Origin: Pelagihabitans sp947500445
GTDB lineage: Bacteria; Bacteroidota; Bacteroidia; Flavobacteriales; Flavobacteriaceae
Reading direction: 5' to 3'
NCBI RefSeq assembly: GCF_050589625.1
Contig: NZ_JBNGOP010000013.1
Location: 62,001-126,000, forward strand
DNA length: 64,000 bases
Shown here: in pieces, positions 1 through 8,676 of the stretch
Position numbering within the stretch: position 1 is the stretch's first letter
How the letters are laid out: every line of letters starts with the position of its first letter
Notes under the pieces: model-generated
What the model was told of the DNA's origin: nothing
The model's database searches: none
What the model saw: the letters and a program-made list of their open reading frames with translations, nothing else
Program-made: the position numbers and the translations under genes

Positions 1-108
1 CCCGATGTTCGTTCCAAATTAAAAGAGTTAAAAGCACTTTTTGAGGACGACCTGATTTCGGAAGAAGAGTTTCGGGCCAAAAAACAACAACTTTTAGAGC
101 AACTGTAA
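1..108 (+). CDS. C-terminal end of a SHOCT-domain protein (partial)
   Basis: The first 36 codons of the window form an open frame ending in TAA. The tail KLKELKALFEDDLISEEEF followed by lysine, glutamine and leucine residues matches the SHOCT motif, a short C-terminal helical hairpin in which a helix ending in L is followed by G/D-(L/I)-I-(S/T)-EEEF. SHOCT is thought to mediate oligomerisation and usually ends otherwise unrelated proteins. The rest of the protein lies outside the window, so its main function cannot be told. The next gene starts five bases downstream, so this looks like the upstream member of the same operon. Confidence 0.75.
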   Translation, partial: PDVRSKLKELKALFEDDLISEEEFRAKKQQLLEQL

Positions 109-112
109 ATCT

Positions 113-742
113 ATGAGACCCTTAACCCTATTTTTACTTTTAATCTGTCAAATACTATTCGCACAAACATCCTTTACGCCAGTAGCAAAAACACAGCTCG
201 ATACTTGGCTGACAACGGCCAAGGCAACCTCCGAGGTAAATGCAAACGCTGTTCCCAACCTATATGGGAACCACGGGCTGGCCCTAAAGAATTTGGAGGA
301 CTCCAATTCCATTTTCAACTATGGTTTGAGCCTGACCACGGCCCTACAGCCCGGTTTGGCCACGGCGACGGAGAACCCGTTATCCGATGGGGGGCATCAG
401 ATCGCCAACGAAGCGGAACAGGCATATTTGGGTGCAATCGCCTTGTTTTCAAAACACGGAAGGGCCAATATTATGTTGGGATTGCTTTACAACCAGTTGG
501 GCAAATACATGCAATCCGAACCTTATTTGGAAGTTGGTCTACAGCTCGAGGAAGGTGGGGAGGACTGGATGGTCGCCGCAAACCAATATCTTTTGGCGGG
601 GGCATATACCTACAATACCGACGAACTAAAATATCAGGATGTCTATAAAAAGTTCAAGCAATATGCTCATACCAGTGGTATTAAAAACGGGCCTTACTAT
701 TTGAAGATGGCCGTGCTGTATGTGTCCTATTACGAGAAATAG
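113..742 (+). CDS. Exported TPR-like protein of unknown function
   Basis: This 209-aa protein starts with a signal peptide (hydrophobic residues 4-16, then FAQ, a common Bacteroidota cleavage site), so it is probably periplasmic or secreted. Residues of about 95-190 look helical and TPR-like: the segments around AEQAYLGAIALFSKHG and LLYNQLGKYMQSEPYLE have the alternating small and aromatic residues of tetratricopeptide helices. No catalytic motif is visible. It lies five bases after the SHOCT-domain gene and six before the next gene, so the three are probably co-transcribed. I do not recognise a named family; the TPR call is from pattern only. Confidence 0.65.
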   Translation: MRPLTLFLLLICQILFAQTSFTPVAKTQLDTWLTTAKATSEVNANAVPNLYGNHGLALKNLEDSNSIFNYGLSLTTALQPGLATATENPLSDGGHQIANEAEQAYLGAIALFSKHGRANIMLGLLYNQLGKYMQSEPYLEVGLQLEEGGEDWMVAANQYLLAGAYTYNTDELKYQDVYKKFKQYAHTSGIKNGPYYLKMAVLYVSYYEK

Positions 743-747
743 CAGCT

Positions 748-1842
748 ATGGGTTTTCCGTATGACATCCGTCCCTTTTTCATTGTAGTCCTTGGTATGAT
801 GCATTTCATGACCAACGGGCAACAATTGCCAACCGGTTTTTATCAGGTAGACGATAGCTACGAAGGAACCCTGGTACGGGAATTGGACAATAAAACGGAT
901 TTCTATGTGGTGCCTACTCCCATTTTAACTTTAGGGGATATAGAAGCGGTACAACCACAACCGGACGCTTTCGGAGGTGGTTTCAATTTGGTGTTCGAGT
1001 TGAACGATACCGGTACGGAAAAGTTCAAAAATTTTACGCAGGAGAACCATCCGACCGAAGGAGCGCTTTTATTGAACGGTAAATTGGTCAGTAAGGCGAT
1101 GATAGCCATGCCCATTCCCAATGGAATGTTCAACCTCTCCGGTTTCGATTTGCGAAAAGCCAGTGCGGTGAGCAATAGCATACAAAAACAAATGGGAAAG
1201 GTACCGTTGTTCGAGAAAGACGGTTTTTCGGTTTTTACCGATCGTGCCCTGGGGAACGACCGAACGATCTACGATGCCAAATCGGAACACGAAGCCTTTA
1301 TAAAAAAAGAGGCCGCCCCGGGTTCAGACTGTCCCCTGGAATTTTCTGCCGAGTACCGTCCGTTATCCTTGATCGGGAGCAGCTATAGTTACGAGTTCAG
1401 TAGCGTATCGGCTTCGGCCTGTGGGCATGCAGGTGTTTTGGCAGGTGTGAAAACTGTAGCGGTCCATTCCGGAGAAGAGGTTTCCATATTAAAGTATTTT
1501 ACCGAACAGGCCGTAGTGTCCGCTTTTAAAAAAGATGCTTGGGTAGTACAGCGGGCCAAGGAAAACCATTTGAACGTCAACACCATCACAAGTTTCGCCG
1601 ATGTACTTGAGTTTTTCGGCCCCGAGCACGGTATTGTATTTAGTCCTTCGGGTTTTTGTATTGTGGCGTACGGGAACAAGATGGCAAAAGTCCGTTTTGT
1701 GGGAAGCGAATATCTCGGTTGGAACCATCAAGGGCATTTGCAGCTGGGTTTTGAGTTACAGATCCGGCCGGAAGTACAAAGCGAGTTCGAAGCATCGGAT
1801 AATTTTTTTCTGGGAAGGTTTCGGAATACTTTGAAAAATTGA
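748..1842 (+). CDS. Protein with a SecD P1-head-like domain
   Basis: This 364-aa protein has a hydrophobic N-terminus (residues 8-22), probably a signal peptide. Residues of about 50-150 resemble the periplasmic P1 head subdomain of SecD/SecDF: GGFNLVFELNDTGTEKFKNF, then a GALLLNGKLVSKAMIAMPIP stretch, an N-G-x-F-N-x-SGF motif and a short helix. In SecD this head follows the first membrane segment and helps pull translocated proteins. Here none of the later SecD membrane segments is present, so this is a stand-alone relative. The C-terminal 200 residues contain paired cysteines (CPLEF near residue 194 and ACGHAG near 222) but match nothing I know. The start is six bases after the previous stop. 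Confidence 0.65.
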   Translation: MGFPYDIRPFFIVVLGMMHFMTNGQQLPTGFYQVDDSYEGTLVRELDNKTDFYVVPTPILTLGDIEAVQPQPDAFGGGFNLVFELNDTGTEKFKNFTQENHPTEGALLLNGKLVSKAMIAMPIPNGMFNLSGFDLRKASAVSNSIQKQMGKVPLFEKDGFSVFTDRALGNDRTIYDAKSEHEAFIKKEAAPGSDCPLEFSAEYRPLSLIGSSYSYEFSSVSASACGHAGVLAGVKTVAVHSGEEVSILKYFTEQAVVSAFKKDAWVVQRAKENHLNVNTITSFADVLEFFGPEHGIVFSPSGFCIVAYGNKMAKVRFVGSEYLGWNHQGHLQLGFELQIRPEVQSEFEASDNFFLGRFRNTLKN

Positions 1843-1950
1843 ACCCTTCCGGAGTTTTTTAGTTCGCCCGAAAAACCAAGATTATATGCCCCGATGAAGA
1901 CTTTTTTAAGTAGCAATTGGTATTGTAAAAATACAAGACGAGTTCATTAA

Positions 1951-2226
1951 ATGAAGCGCGCAACACGTATCCTATTTTCGATAACCAGCGGAGTGGTGTT
2001 GTTCTTGTGTTTGTTGGTCTTTGCAAAGGGGCTACTGGTTTCCATTGCGTTTTACAATTTTAAGGCGTACCTCTTGGTTCCAATAATTATGGTGACCATA
2101 GTGTACATTGTACTTGTATTTTTATGGGTCGGTAGATTTCGTAAAAAACGGTTATACCATTTTAACTTGGAAATGGCGCGTATAGAAATTGAATTATTCT
2201 TTAGTTGTTCGAGGCAAAAAATCTAG
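1951..2226 (+). pseudogene. 5' half of a small membrane-protein gene interrupted by a miniature element
   Basis: The 91-aa frame encodes two membrane segments (about residues 8-30 and 38-62) and a basic end RFRKKRL. From codon 69 the sequence is not native: codons 69-91 and the stop lie inside the inverted-repeat element at 2155-2314. Deleting exactly those 160 bases joins codon 68 in frame to the leucine codon at 2315 of the downstream frame, giving a single protein of about 146 aa with four membrane segments. I infer that one gene was split by the insertion. The 91-aa product may still be made. The family is not recognised. Confidence 0.6.
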
Positions 2227-2314
2227 GCATAGCCTTAGCTACGGTTATATTTTTTAACGAAGAACAACTCAAAAAGAAACGATTTATTAGGGCTGTTTCA
2301 AAGTTAAAATGGTA
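2155..2314 (+). mobile_element. Miniature inverted-repeat element, copy 1 (160 bp)
   Basis: The left end reads TACCATTTTAACTTGGAAAT and the right end, read on the other strand, TACCATTTTAACTTTGAAAC, so the ends form imperfect terminal inverted repeats of about 20 bp. The interior (AGAAATTGAATTATT near 2183, AGCTACGGTTA near 2236, AACGATTTATTAG near 2278) is closely similar to the copy at 13429-13608. No transposase is encoded, which fits a non-autonomous MITE. It supplies the stop of the preceding frame and the ATG of the following frame. No clear target duplication is seen. Confidence 0.8.
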
Positions 2315-2548
2315 TTAGTTCTGTTGTGGTCCCTAATTTTTTTTAGCGTAGCGTATACGGCTATTGCTTTTCAGGCCGCAACAGAAGTGCGAAGCGAGTT
2401 TGGCGCTACGTGGCTGCCTTCGGAGGTCTTTTGGGAGCTGTTCGTTACCAAGGCAAACGGGCTTTATATATTGTTGTTGGGTATTTTTTTGAGCATCCTG
2501 AATTTCAAATGGGTCGCTTCGTCCTTTCCCGACGCCAACTTAAAATAA
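2309..2548 (+). pseudogene. 3' half of the same small membrane-protein gene
   Basis: The 79-aa frame has two membrane segments (residues 4-22 and 50-68). Its ATG at 2309 lies within the right terminal repeat of the miniature element (AAAATGGTA), so the first two codons belong to the element. From codon 3 the sequence continues in the phase of the upstream 1951-2226 frame once the 160-bp element is removed. It is therefore more likely a displaced C-terminal half than an independent gene, although it could now be translated from the element-derived ATG. Confidence 0.6.
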
Positions 2549-2572
2549 ATACCCAAAGGAACGCTATACAAA

Positions 2573-2590
2573 ACCCCTGAAATAAGGGGT
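2573..2590 (+). terminator. Small hairpin, weak terminator candidate
   Basis: ACCCCT and AGGGGT pair around a six-base loop between the membrane-protein gene and the next gene. The stem is only six pairs and no T-run follows, so termination is uncertain. Confidence 0.25.
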
Positions 2591-2636
2591 GTCCGGTTTA
2601 CCTTAATGCAGCAACTTTGCAACAGAAATGGTATAA

Positions 2637-3053
2637 ATGAAGGATATGGACGAAAAGGTCACGACAAACGATGAATTTGAATTGTTGAAAAAAGTTCCCA
2701 AAGGAGAATTGACGGTTTTGGTCGAGGGATATCTTGGTTATCTGTCAAAATACAAGTACTTCCGCTTCATCACCATAGGTTTTGTAGCGGTCATTTTAGG
2801 CTATAACATTTTTGTAGCGGGAAAACGGTTCCCCTTGGATGAACTCAACACGATCAAGACCATTATGGTTTCGGTTTTGAGTGTTTTTGTAGTAGCGTTG
2901 CTTATTTTAGGGGTAGTATTTTTTAAAACGGTACGGAACTTAAAAAAACAGGTCGCCGCCTGTGCCGAAAAAAATAGGTTGGATAAAAAACAATTTCAAA
3001 AGCAATTTCACCTGTTCGCCAAAGGGACCATGGGCGGACCGGGATTAAAATAA
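2637..3053 (+). CDS. Small membrane protein of unknown function
   Basis: This 138-aa protein has two hydrophobic stretches (about residues 43-61 and 75-97) flanked by a charged N-terminus and a lysine-rich C-terminal tail, consistent with an inner-membrane hairpin protein. The ATG at 2637 is followed by another at 2646, and either could start translation. The stop lies five bases before the next gene, so it probably belongs to the following operon of exported repeat proteins. No family is recognised. Confidence 0.6.
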   Translation: MKDMDEKVTTNDEFELLKKVPKGELTVLVEGYLGYLSKYKYFRFITIGFVAVILGYNIFVAGKRFPLDELNTIKTIMVSVLSVFVVALLILGVVFFKTVRNLKKQVAACAEKNRLDKKQFQKQFHLFAKGTMGGPGLK

Positions 3054-3058
3054 CCCAT

Positions 3059-3931
3059 ATGAAGACAACTGCTAAAATAACAGTCATTTTTGGTGTCGGG
3101 TTACTGACCGCCTGCAACTTCAATCAATCCGTCGCGAAAGATTTGATGACCGGTTTGGAGACCAGGGGAAATGGACTTTCCGCAAATACGGTTTCCATTA
3201 CCGATGGGGATGCCGACGTAGCGGACAACACCTTTCTTTACGGTCAAAAAATCTTCACCAATTTTGAGGGAATGGACGGTTTTTTGGTAGAAAACGGGAA
3301 GTATTATCCCGAGATGGGGGTAGCCGTGATATCGAAACAGGGCGATACCGTACTAAAAAACGAACACATTCTTGGAGGCAAGGGATTGGATGCCGCCCTA
3401 AGGACTTTGACGGGGAACGTAACCTTGGCCACACCGATACAGACGGGAAACAGCTATACGGTTTTGTACACCATCACCGATACCAAGGGAGATGGGGTGT
3501 TTACCTCCGAATTTGAACTGGACCTGAAAAAGGACCCCGTTATCAAACGCGAAGAAAAAGGATTGACGGTGAAAGAAGCCTACATATTTGATCAGGACAG
3601 CAAGAAAGTACGCGTTAATGGTACCATAGGTTTTGATAACAACGTATTGCTCGATGTACAGGGATTGGAAGGTTACCGTATGGTCGACGGCAAACCGAAC
3701 CTTGGCATGTCGTTGAACGTAACTGATGAAAAAGGCCGTACCATTTTAAACATGAACGATCTTTTCGAAAATAGGCCGCTAAAGGAGGCTGATATAAAAA
3801 GGGGCTTGGGCGCTACCTTAAAAGTGAATAAAGGCGCCACAACGGAAGATGTCGTTTGGACGGTCAAGATTTGGGACAAAAATAGCGATGCCACCGTTCG
3901 CTTGACCGCTAAGGTATCCATCGAAAATTGA
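3059..3931 (+). CDS. Lipoprotein with two repeats of a beta-rich domain (paralogue 1)
   Basis: This 290-aa protein starts with a lipoprotein signal: a hydrophobic stretch ending LLTAC at residues 15-19, so it is probably anchored in a membrane. The mature part contains two related units, about residues 40-165 and 170-290. Each has the order hydrophobic strand, G/F-x-N, an EG-(M/L)-(D/E)-G motif, a NG-K-Y-x-P-E-M-G or DGKPNLGM motif, then a K-(Q/G)-GDTVL or KGRTIL segment. The gene immediately downstream encodes a paralogue with the same two units, so the pair arose by tandem duplication. Their function is unknown; the beta-rich repeat layout suggests a binding role, which is inference. Confidence 0.7.
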   Translation: MKTTAKITVIFGVGLLTACNFNQSVAKDLMTGLETRGNGLSANTVSITDGDADVADNTFLYGQKIFTNFEGMDGFLVENGKYYPEMGVAVISKQGDTVLKNEHILGGKGLDAALRTLTGNVTLATPIQTGNSYTVLYTITDTKGDGVFTSEFELDLKKDPVIKREEKGLTVKEAYIFDQDSKKVRVNGTIGFDNNVLLDVQGLEGYRMVDGKPNLGMSLNVTDEKGRTILNMNDLFENRPLKEADIKRGLGATLKVNKGATTEDVVWTVKIWDKNSDATVRLTAKVSIEN

Positions 3932-3950
3932 TATGGTATATTGCGCCAAA

Positions 3951-4844
3951 ATGATAAAAAGAGTGTTAAGCCATTTGTTGTTGGCGGCACCCTTGTTATG
4001 TTCCGTTTTTGGGATGACCGCCCAAACGGAAACCGGACCACGGTCCATACAGGTTCAGGAGCGGGGCATAACCGCTAAAAGTGTGCATGTTTCCAATGGA
4101 GATCGTATACTGCAAAAACCTTATTACCAATATGGGCAACAGCTTTATATCGTTTTTGAGGAACTGGAAGGGCTTGTTCGGGAGAATGATCAAATGCACC
4201 CCAATCTTGATATCACCTTGGTATCCAAACAGGGCGATACCCTTTTTTCGGAACAAAATTTATACGGTCCCGATAATAGTGTTGCCGGTATACCGGATAC
4301 CTCTTTTGAGTTTTCCATACAGCTCAGTAATAGCGTGACTTCCAATGGGGCCTATACCATGTACGGTACCGTAAGAGATACCAAAAGTTCTAACGAAATG
4401 GAATTTCTGCTGGATTTTAATGTTGTTCAAAATCCGGATATCACCGCAATACCCGAAGGGTTGAACTATGCCGATGTATTTTTGGAGTCGAACGACCGAA
4501 ATCGTATCGTAACCAATAATGTCATCTATAAAAATGAAATGGTAAGTCTTAGTTTAAAAGAGGTATCGGGTTACCTTGTAAAAGACGGAAAGGTCAATTT
4601 ACGTATGGATTATACCGTTACAGAAGCTTCCGGTGCCGTGGTCTTGGAGCGATCGGGATATACCATAAAAAGCGGTGATCCCTCTGAAATGAAGACCGTT
4701 CCCGTTGCTTGCAGTTTTAATTTGGGAGAAGCCGACAATCCAAACTTCGATTCACAAGCCTCCTTACGATTGACAGCGGAAATTACGGATATGAATAGCG
4801 ATGCCAAAGTAAAGGTGTCCACCAAGTTATACGTTATCGAGTAG
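3951..4844 (+). CDS. Exported protein with two repeats of the same beta-rich domain (paralogue 2)
   Basis: The chosen ATG at 3951 gives a conventional signal peptide (MIKRVLSHLLLAAPLL, ending near TAQ); an in-frame ATG at 3933 would add six poorly fitting residues. The mature protein repeats the two-unit layout of its upstream neighbour: the KQGDTLF motif near residue 85 and the SGYLVKDGKVNLRMDYTV segment near residue 200 match SKQGDTVL and EGYRMVDGKPNLGM of paralogue 1. Unlike paralogue 1 it has no clear lipobox after the signal, so the pair may be one anchored and one soluble partner. Both are followed by the LRR-DUF1963 gene. Family not recognised. Confidence 0.7.
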   Translation: MIKRVLSHLLLAAPLLCSVFGMTAQTETGPRSIQVQERGITAKSVHVSNGDRILQKPYYQYGQQLYIVFEELEGLVRENDQMHPNLDITLVSKQGDTLFSEQNLYGPDNSVAGIPDTSFEFSIQLSNSVTSNGAYTMYGTVRDTKSSNEMEFLLDFNVVQNPDITAIPEGLNYADVFLESNDRNRIVTNNVIYKNEMVSLSLKEVSGYLVKDGKVNLRMDYTVTEASGAVVLERSGYTIKSGDPSEMKTVPVACSFNLGEADNPNFDSQASLRLTAEITDMNSDAKVKVSTKLYVIE

Positions 4845-4903
4845 CTGGCAATACCGAACAAATGGGACCGGAAAAGGAGTCTTGAAATTGGAACGGCCCA
4901 TAA

Positions 4904-7483
4904 ATGAGAACAATAAACAGTACTATGGATATGAAAAAGATCGAACATTCCCTTTTTAGTTTTGAGGTTCCCGAGGGGTTCGACCAGCAACTGCTTTCGG
5001 AAACCATTGCCCTTGTGCGAAGTTCGAACATTCCCCATAAGGTACAGCCACCTTTTGTACGTTGGAATCTTGAAGAACTCGAAGATCTGGACCGCGACGA
5101 AACTACCGGGAATACCTTGGCCGAGAAAGTGGTACATTATTATTTGGCAGAGGACAGCCAGGGCGATAGAAGCGAAGTACAAGAGCTATCGGTCAATGGA
5201 TTTAGAACCCTTAGCCTATCGGCAAAGATCAGTTCCGTGGTACTGGAAAAGGAATACCACCTGCACTACCTATTTGCGGCGGTCCTTTTGAACGAGGTAC
5301 ACTTTATCTCTTTTTTAGGGGTACATGAAATTACCGCGGACGGAACGATGCAGGATTGGATGATGGAAGTGCTACATTCGTTGGAAGTTCTGGGCGATAC
5401 CCAACTTCGGGCAAAGGCCCTGTCGGATTACGACAAAAGATTGAATCGGTTGTTAGGCGACCGTCCACAGAAAAAAGAAGTACCCAAAGAGGCGGAACGC
5501 CCCACCGATATTGCCATACCAAAAAATGGTGCCGAACATTTTTCCGTAGGTGATTTTTCCTTCGAGTTCGTCTCGGAGGCTACCGACATGCATATCACTA
5601 CCTTTTCTAGGGAACTCTTGATTACCATAAAGGCAAAAACCAAAAAGGTAAAACAAGGCATTGCCGCAAAGGTATTGGACGACTATCCCGGCGATGGTGC
5701 AGTGACCATTACCATCCCTGCCGTAGGGATCCACAAGAATGGGGTGCCGACCGGAAGTCTGTTTTTTGAGGACGGCAAAACCAACGCCCCATTGTTTCTG
5801 AACGCTAAAATAGAAGGGTTCGATTATCGTATCGATCTTAACGGAACGCTGATTCTAAAGGAAGGCTGGGTGCTATTGGAAGGGGAAATGACCAAAAGCT
5901 ATCACGATCATAGTTTTCCCATTAAACTGTACAAAAAATTCGATGTGGAGGGGCTGGATTGGAAACACTATCGGTTTACCTCGATAGCGGAAACGCGGGG
6001 TGTAAGTAAAGAAGACGTTCGCTTTTTACAGCTCAGAGATCCAAATTTGACCGTTTTTCCCGAGGAAACATTAGAATTTAAGAACCTGGAAGAGCTGATC
6101 ATTGTCAATAAAATGCAAAATTGGGATGGCGAAAAATCACCTTTTTCGAATATCCCCGAGGATATCGGAAATTTGGACAAGCTCAAAAAACTACAGATCA
6201 ATGGGGCCGCTATACAAGAATTGCCGGAAGGTATCGGTGCCTTAAAAAACTTGGAGCAGCTATCGATCAACAATTGCCTGTTGCGGACCTTGCCCGATTC
6301 AGTTTGGCAGTTACCCAAACTGGCCTATATGTCGTTTTTCAAAAATGATATTGATCGCATACCTGAAAACATCGACCTTCCCTTGCTCGGTAACATCCTT
6401 CTTGACCATAATAAGTTAACATCGGTACCCGCTTCCCTAGCACTGCAACCCAAACTAAGACGTGTGAATTTAGAGCACAATCCGCTTGAGACGTTACCGG
6501 AAGCATTCAACACCATATCGGAAGTGACCCTTTCCATGGAGGATAAAAAACGGTTGCTCGATTACGAATACAAAGGAGCCGACGGCAAAGGAACCGTAGC
6601 CTGGGACGATACCATATACTGGTCCGAAAACGATGCGTCCTTGTTACCACGAATAGATGCCGTATTGGCGGAAAACGACCTAGAGGAATTTAAAGTCGCC
6701 CTAAGGACTATCGTGAAAAAAAGTATCGGCTTTAGACATGTTGCCGAAGAAACCTACGAGAAGGTAGGGAACCATCGTTTCGGTGGTATGCCCGATTTGC
6801 CCAAAAGTATGCCCTACCCACGTTTTGGTGAAAATTGGAGAGAAGATAAGGATGACTATGTATATGAATTTATAGCACAGATCAATTGTGGGGAAATAGC
6901 GCATTTACAGGAATACCTTCCCAGAACGGGGACCTTGTTCTTCTTTTTGGAAACGATACACAGTATTTATGGGGGCAGGAATGCCCCAGCCAGGGTGGTT
7001 CATGTTCAAAATAACGATGAATTGGCGTCGGGGAAGCGGTTTCAGTTTACCGAGGACGATTACTCCGAAATGGTCGATGGGGGATACCAAGGGTATACCG
7101 TTTCCGCCGAAAAAATGAATAGCGCACCTTCATTTTATGCTAGCCACGTAAACGAACATCTTTTTAGAAGGGGAGCCGAAAAGCTAAAGGAGGACGACGA
7201 TTTGTTGGAAAGTCTGTACGACACCTTTGAAGCCCCTATAAACGGCAAGGACCAATACGAGTACGAGGTGAACGGGCACGGGTTTACACAACATGAAGCT
7301 CCCGAATTACAGGCCTCGTTGGTGCTGAAAGGAAATCCGGAGGATTGGATGGTACTGCTTACGGTAACCTCCGCTGGCGATATGCAATGGAGCGATGCCG
7401 GTGACCTCTTTTTTGTAATTCACAAAAGCGATTTGGCAAAAGGCGACTTTAGCAACATATTTGTAACGGTAGAAAGCAGTTAA
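4904..7483 (+). CDS. DcrB-like / LRR / DUF1963 multidomain protein
   Basis: This 859-aa protein has no signal peptide and is probably cytoplasmic. Residues 10-185 look like a DUF1795/DcrB-type fold (FSFEVPEGFD start). Residues 205-360 form a second beta-rich domain. Residues of about 370-540 are leucine-rich repeats of the IPEDIGNLDKLKKLQINGA type. Residues of about 590-859 match DUF1963 (YwqG): FGGMPDLPKSMPYPRFGENW, AQINCGEI, LPRTGTLFFFLE and a closing DAGDLFFVIHKSDLAKGDFS. DUF1963 proteins are common in toxin-immunity gene sets, but no enzymatic activity is known to me. Alternative ATGs lie at 4925 and 4931. It begins an apparent operon with the next two genes (spacings 8 and 12 bases). Confidence 0.75.
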   Translation: MRTINSTMDMKKIEHSLFSFEVPEGFDQQLLSETIALVRSSNIPHKVQPPFVRWNLEELEDLDRDETTGNTLAEKVVHYYLAEDSQGDRSEVQELSVNGFRTLSLSAKISSVVLEKEYHLHYLFAAVLLNEVHFISFLGVHEITADGTMQDWMMEVLHSLEVLGDTQLRAKALSDYDKRLNRLLGDRPQKKEVPKEAERPTDIAIPKNGAEHFSVGDFSFEFVSEATDMHITTFSRELLITIKAKTKKVKQGIAAKVLDDYPGDGAVTITIPAVGIHKNGVPTGSLFFEDGKTNAPLFLNAKIEGFDYRIDLNGTLILKEGWVLLEGEMTKSYHDHSFPIKLYKKFDVEGLDWKHYRFTSIAETRGVSKEDVRFLQLRDPNLTVFPEETLEFKNLEELIIVNKMQNWDGEKSPFSNIPEDIGNLDKLKKLQINGAAIQELPEGIGALKNLEQLSINNCLLRTLPDSVWQLPKLAYMSFFKNDIDRIPENIDLPLLGNILLDHNKLTSVPASLALQPKLRRVNLEHNPLETLPEAFNTISEVTLSMEDKKRLLDYEYKGADGKGTVAWDDTIYWSENDASLLPRIDAVLAENDLEEFKVALRTIVKKSIGFRHVAEETYEKVGNHRFGGMPDLPKSMPYPRFGENWREDKDDYVYEFIAQINCGEIAHLQEYLPRTGTLFFFLETIHSIYGGRNAPARVVHVQNNDELASGKRFQFTEDDYSEMVDGGYQGYTVSAEKMNSAPSFYASHVNEHLFRRGAEKLKEDDDLLESLYDTFEAPINGKDQYEYEVNGHGFTQHEAPELQASLVLKGNPEDWMVLLTVTSAGDMQWSDAGDLFFVIHKSDLAKGDFSNIFVTVESS

Positions 7484-7491
7484 ACCAAAAA

Positions 7492-8664
7492 ATGATGGTA
7501 GAAAAACAAAAACGACATACTCAGATTGTAACTTTATTGGTGATTTTGACCATCATCGGTATCGCCTTGTTGGTCTTGGCAGGAATCGATTATCGGAAAA
7601 CCAATGCTCGTGAGCACGCGGCTGCTACAGCCAAAAAGGAAGCGATTAAAAGTCTGTATTGGCACGTGAAATTCGAGTACGAACAACTCCAGAACCTGAT
7701 ACCGTGGTGGAACGAAAGTGTTGCCAAACTCACTTTAAACCATACCCGTGATACGGTAGAACACCAGCCATATACGGTAGCGGAGTTCCAACAATACCAC
7801 CAAGGACTTATCGGTACCATTGAGTCCGTCAAGAAAAATGATATTGGGCTTATCGACCATGAATTGGGCGCGTTGCGGAATATGTTTTCAAAAGAGTATG
7901 AGGTGAAGACCTTAATGCCGTTTTTTAAACTTCGGCGAAGATGGTTGGAGAATGAAGGGCAACTCGATCGGTTGTATTACGATATCGTTACCAACACGGA
8001 AAGAACCGATTCGGTAGTATTCCGTGGTAGTCGGGGATACCGCATTTTTAAACCCTATTTTGAACAACTGGAGAAGATGGACAGAACGCTGTACGAGCTG
8101 ATGGCATATAAGTACCAAGAGGCCATACAGTTATTGATGCACACCTATCCCGAATTTGTTCCGGAAGCAAAACGGATACTCTTTGGTAACCAATCCTATG
8201 CCGTTGTAACGGCGTATCATGCCTGGAAACAGGACAGTATTGCACCGGGAAACGACATGAAATTCCTTCCGCCCCAAAAGGAGGGCGATACGTTGACCGT
8301 CCTAAGCAAGATCTATCGAAACGGAAATAAGGCCCTTGTGGTAGCTTATACCGAAGGTGATATCCATCCCTACACCAATGAACAGCGGATAGCGTTTGTC
8401 GATCGTTTGGACACCGCCACCCCAAAACTGAAAAATGAAGAAAAAAGATACTACTGTGTGTGGTCCGAAGACGGGCAATACTATGCCACCGGAACGAACA
8501 AAAAGTTATATCCGCATGTGTTGGAAGGAGATGACCGAGAGGTAATGGGATTTTATGATGACGAACTGAAACGGTATTACGTTACGGGGGAGTATGATGC
8601 GTTTAAGGCATATTATCCGGGATACCAAAATCAAGGGCCTACCGCTTCCGAGGTCGATAAATGA
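7492..8664 (+). CDS. Membrane-anchored protein of unknown function
   Basis: This 390-aa protein has a single N-terminal membrane segment (about residues 12-33) after a basic start, so most of it probably faces the periplasm. Residues 35-230 are helical and charged, with several RRRWLEN- and YELMAYKYQE-type stretches. The C-terminal 150 residues are rich in tyrosine and beta-prone (KRYYCVWSEDGQYYATG). No catalytic motif is evident and I do not recognise the family. It lies eight bases after the LRR-DUF1963 gene and twelve before another LRR gene, suggesting a shared transcript. Confidence 0.65.
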   Translation: MMVEKQKRHTQIVTLLVILTIIGIALLVLAGIDYRKTNAREHAAATAKKEAIKSLYWHVKFEYEQLQNLIPWWNESVAKLTLNHTRDTVEHQPYTVAEFQQYHQGLIGTIESVKKNDIGLIDHELGALRNMFSKEYEVKTLMPFFKLRRRWLENEGQLDRLYYDIVTNTERTDSVVFRGSRGYRIFKPYFEQLEKMDRTLYELMAYKYQEAIQLLMHTYPEFVPEAKRILFGNQSYAVVTAYHAWKQDSIAPGNDMKFLPPQKEGDTLTVLSKIYRNGNKALVVAYTEGDIHPYTNEQRIAFVDRLDTATPKLKNEEKRYYCVWSEDGQYYATGTNKKLYPHVLEGDDREVMGFYDDELKRYYVTGEYDAFKAYYPGYQNQGPTASEVDK

Positions 8665-8676
8665 TAGCTAGTTTGC

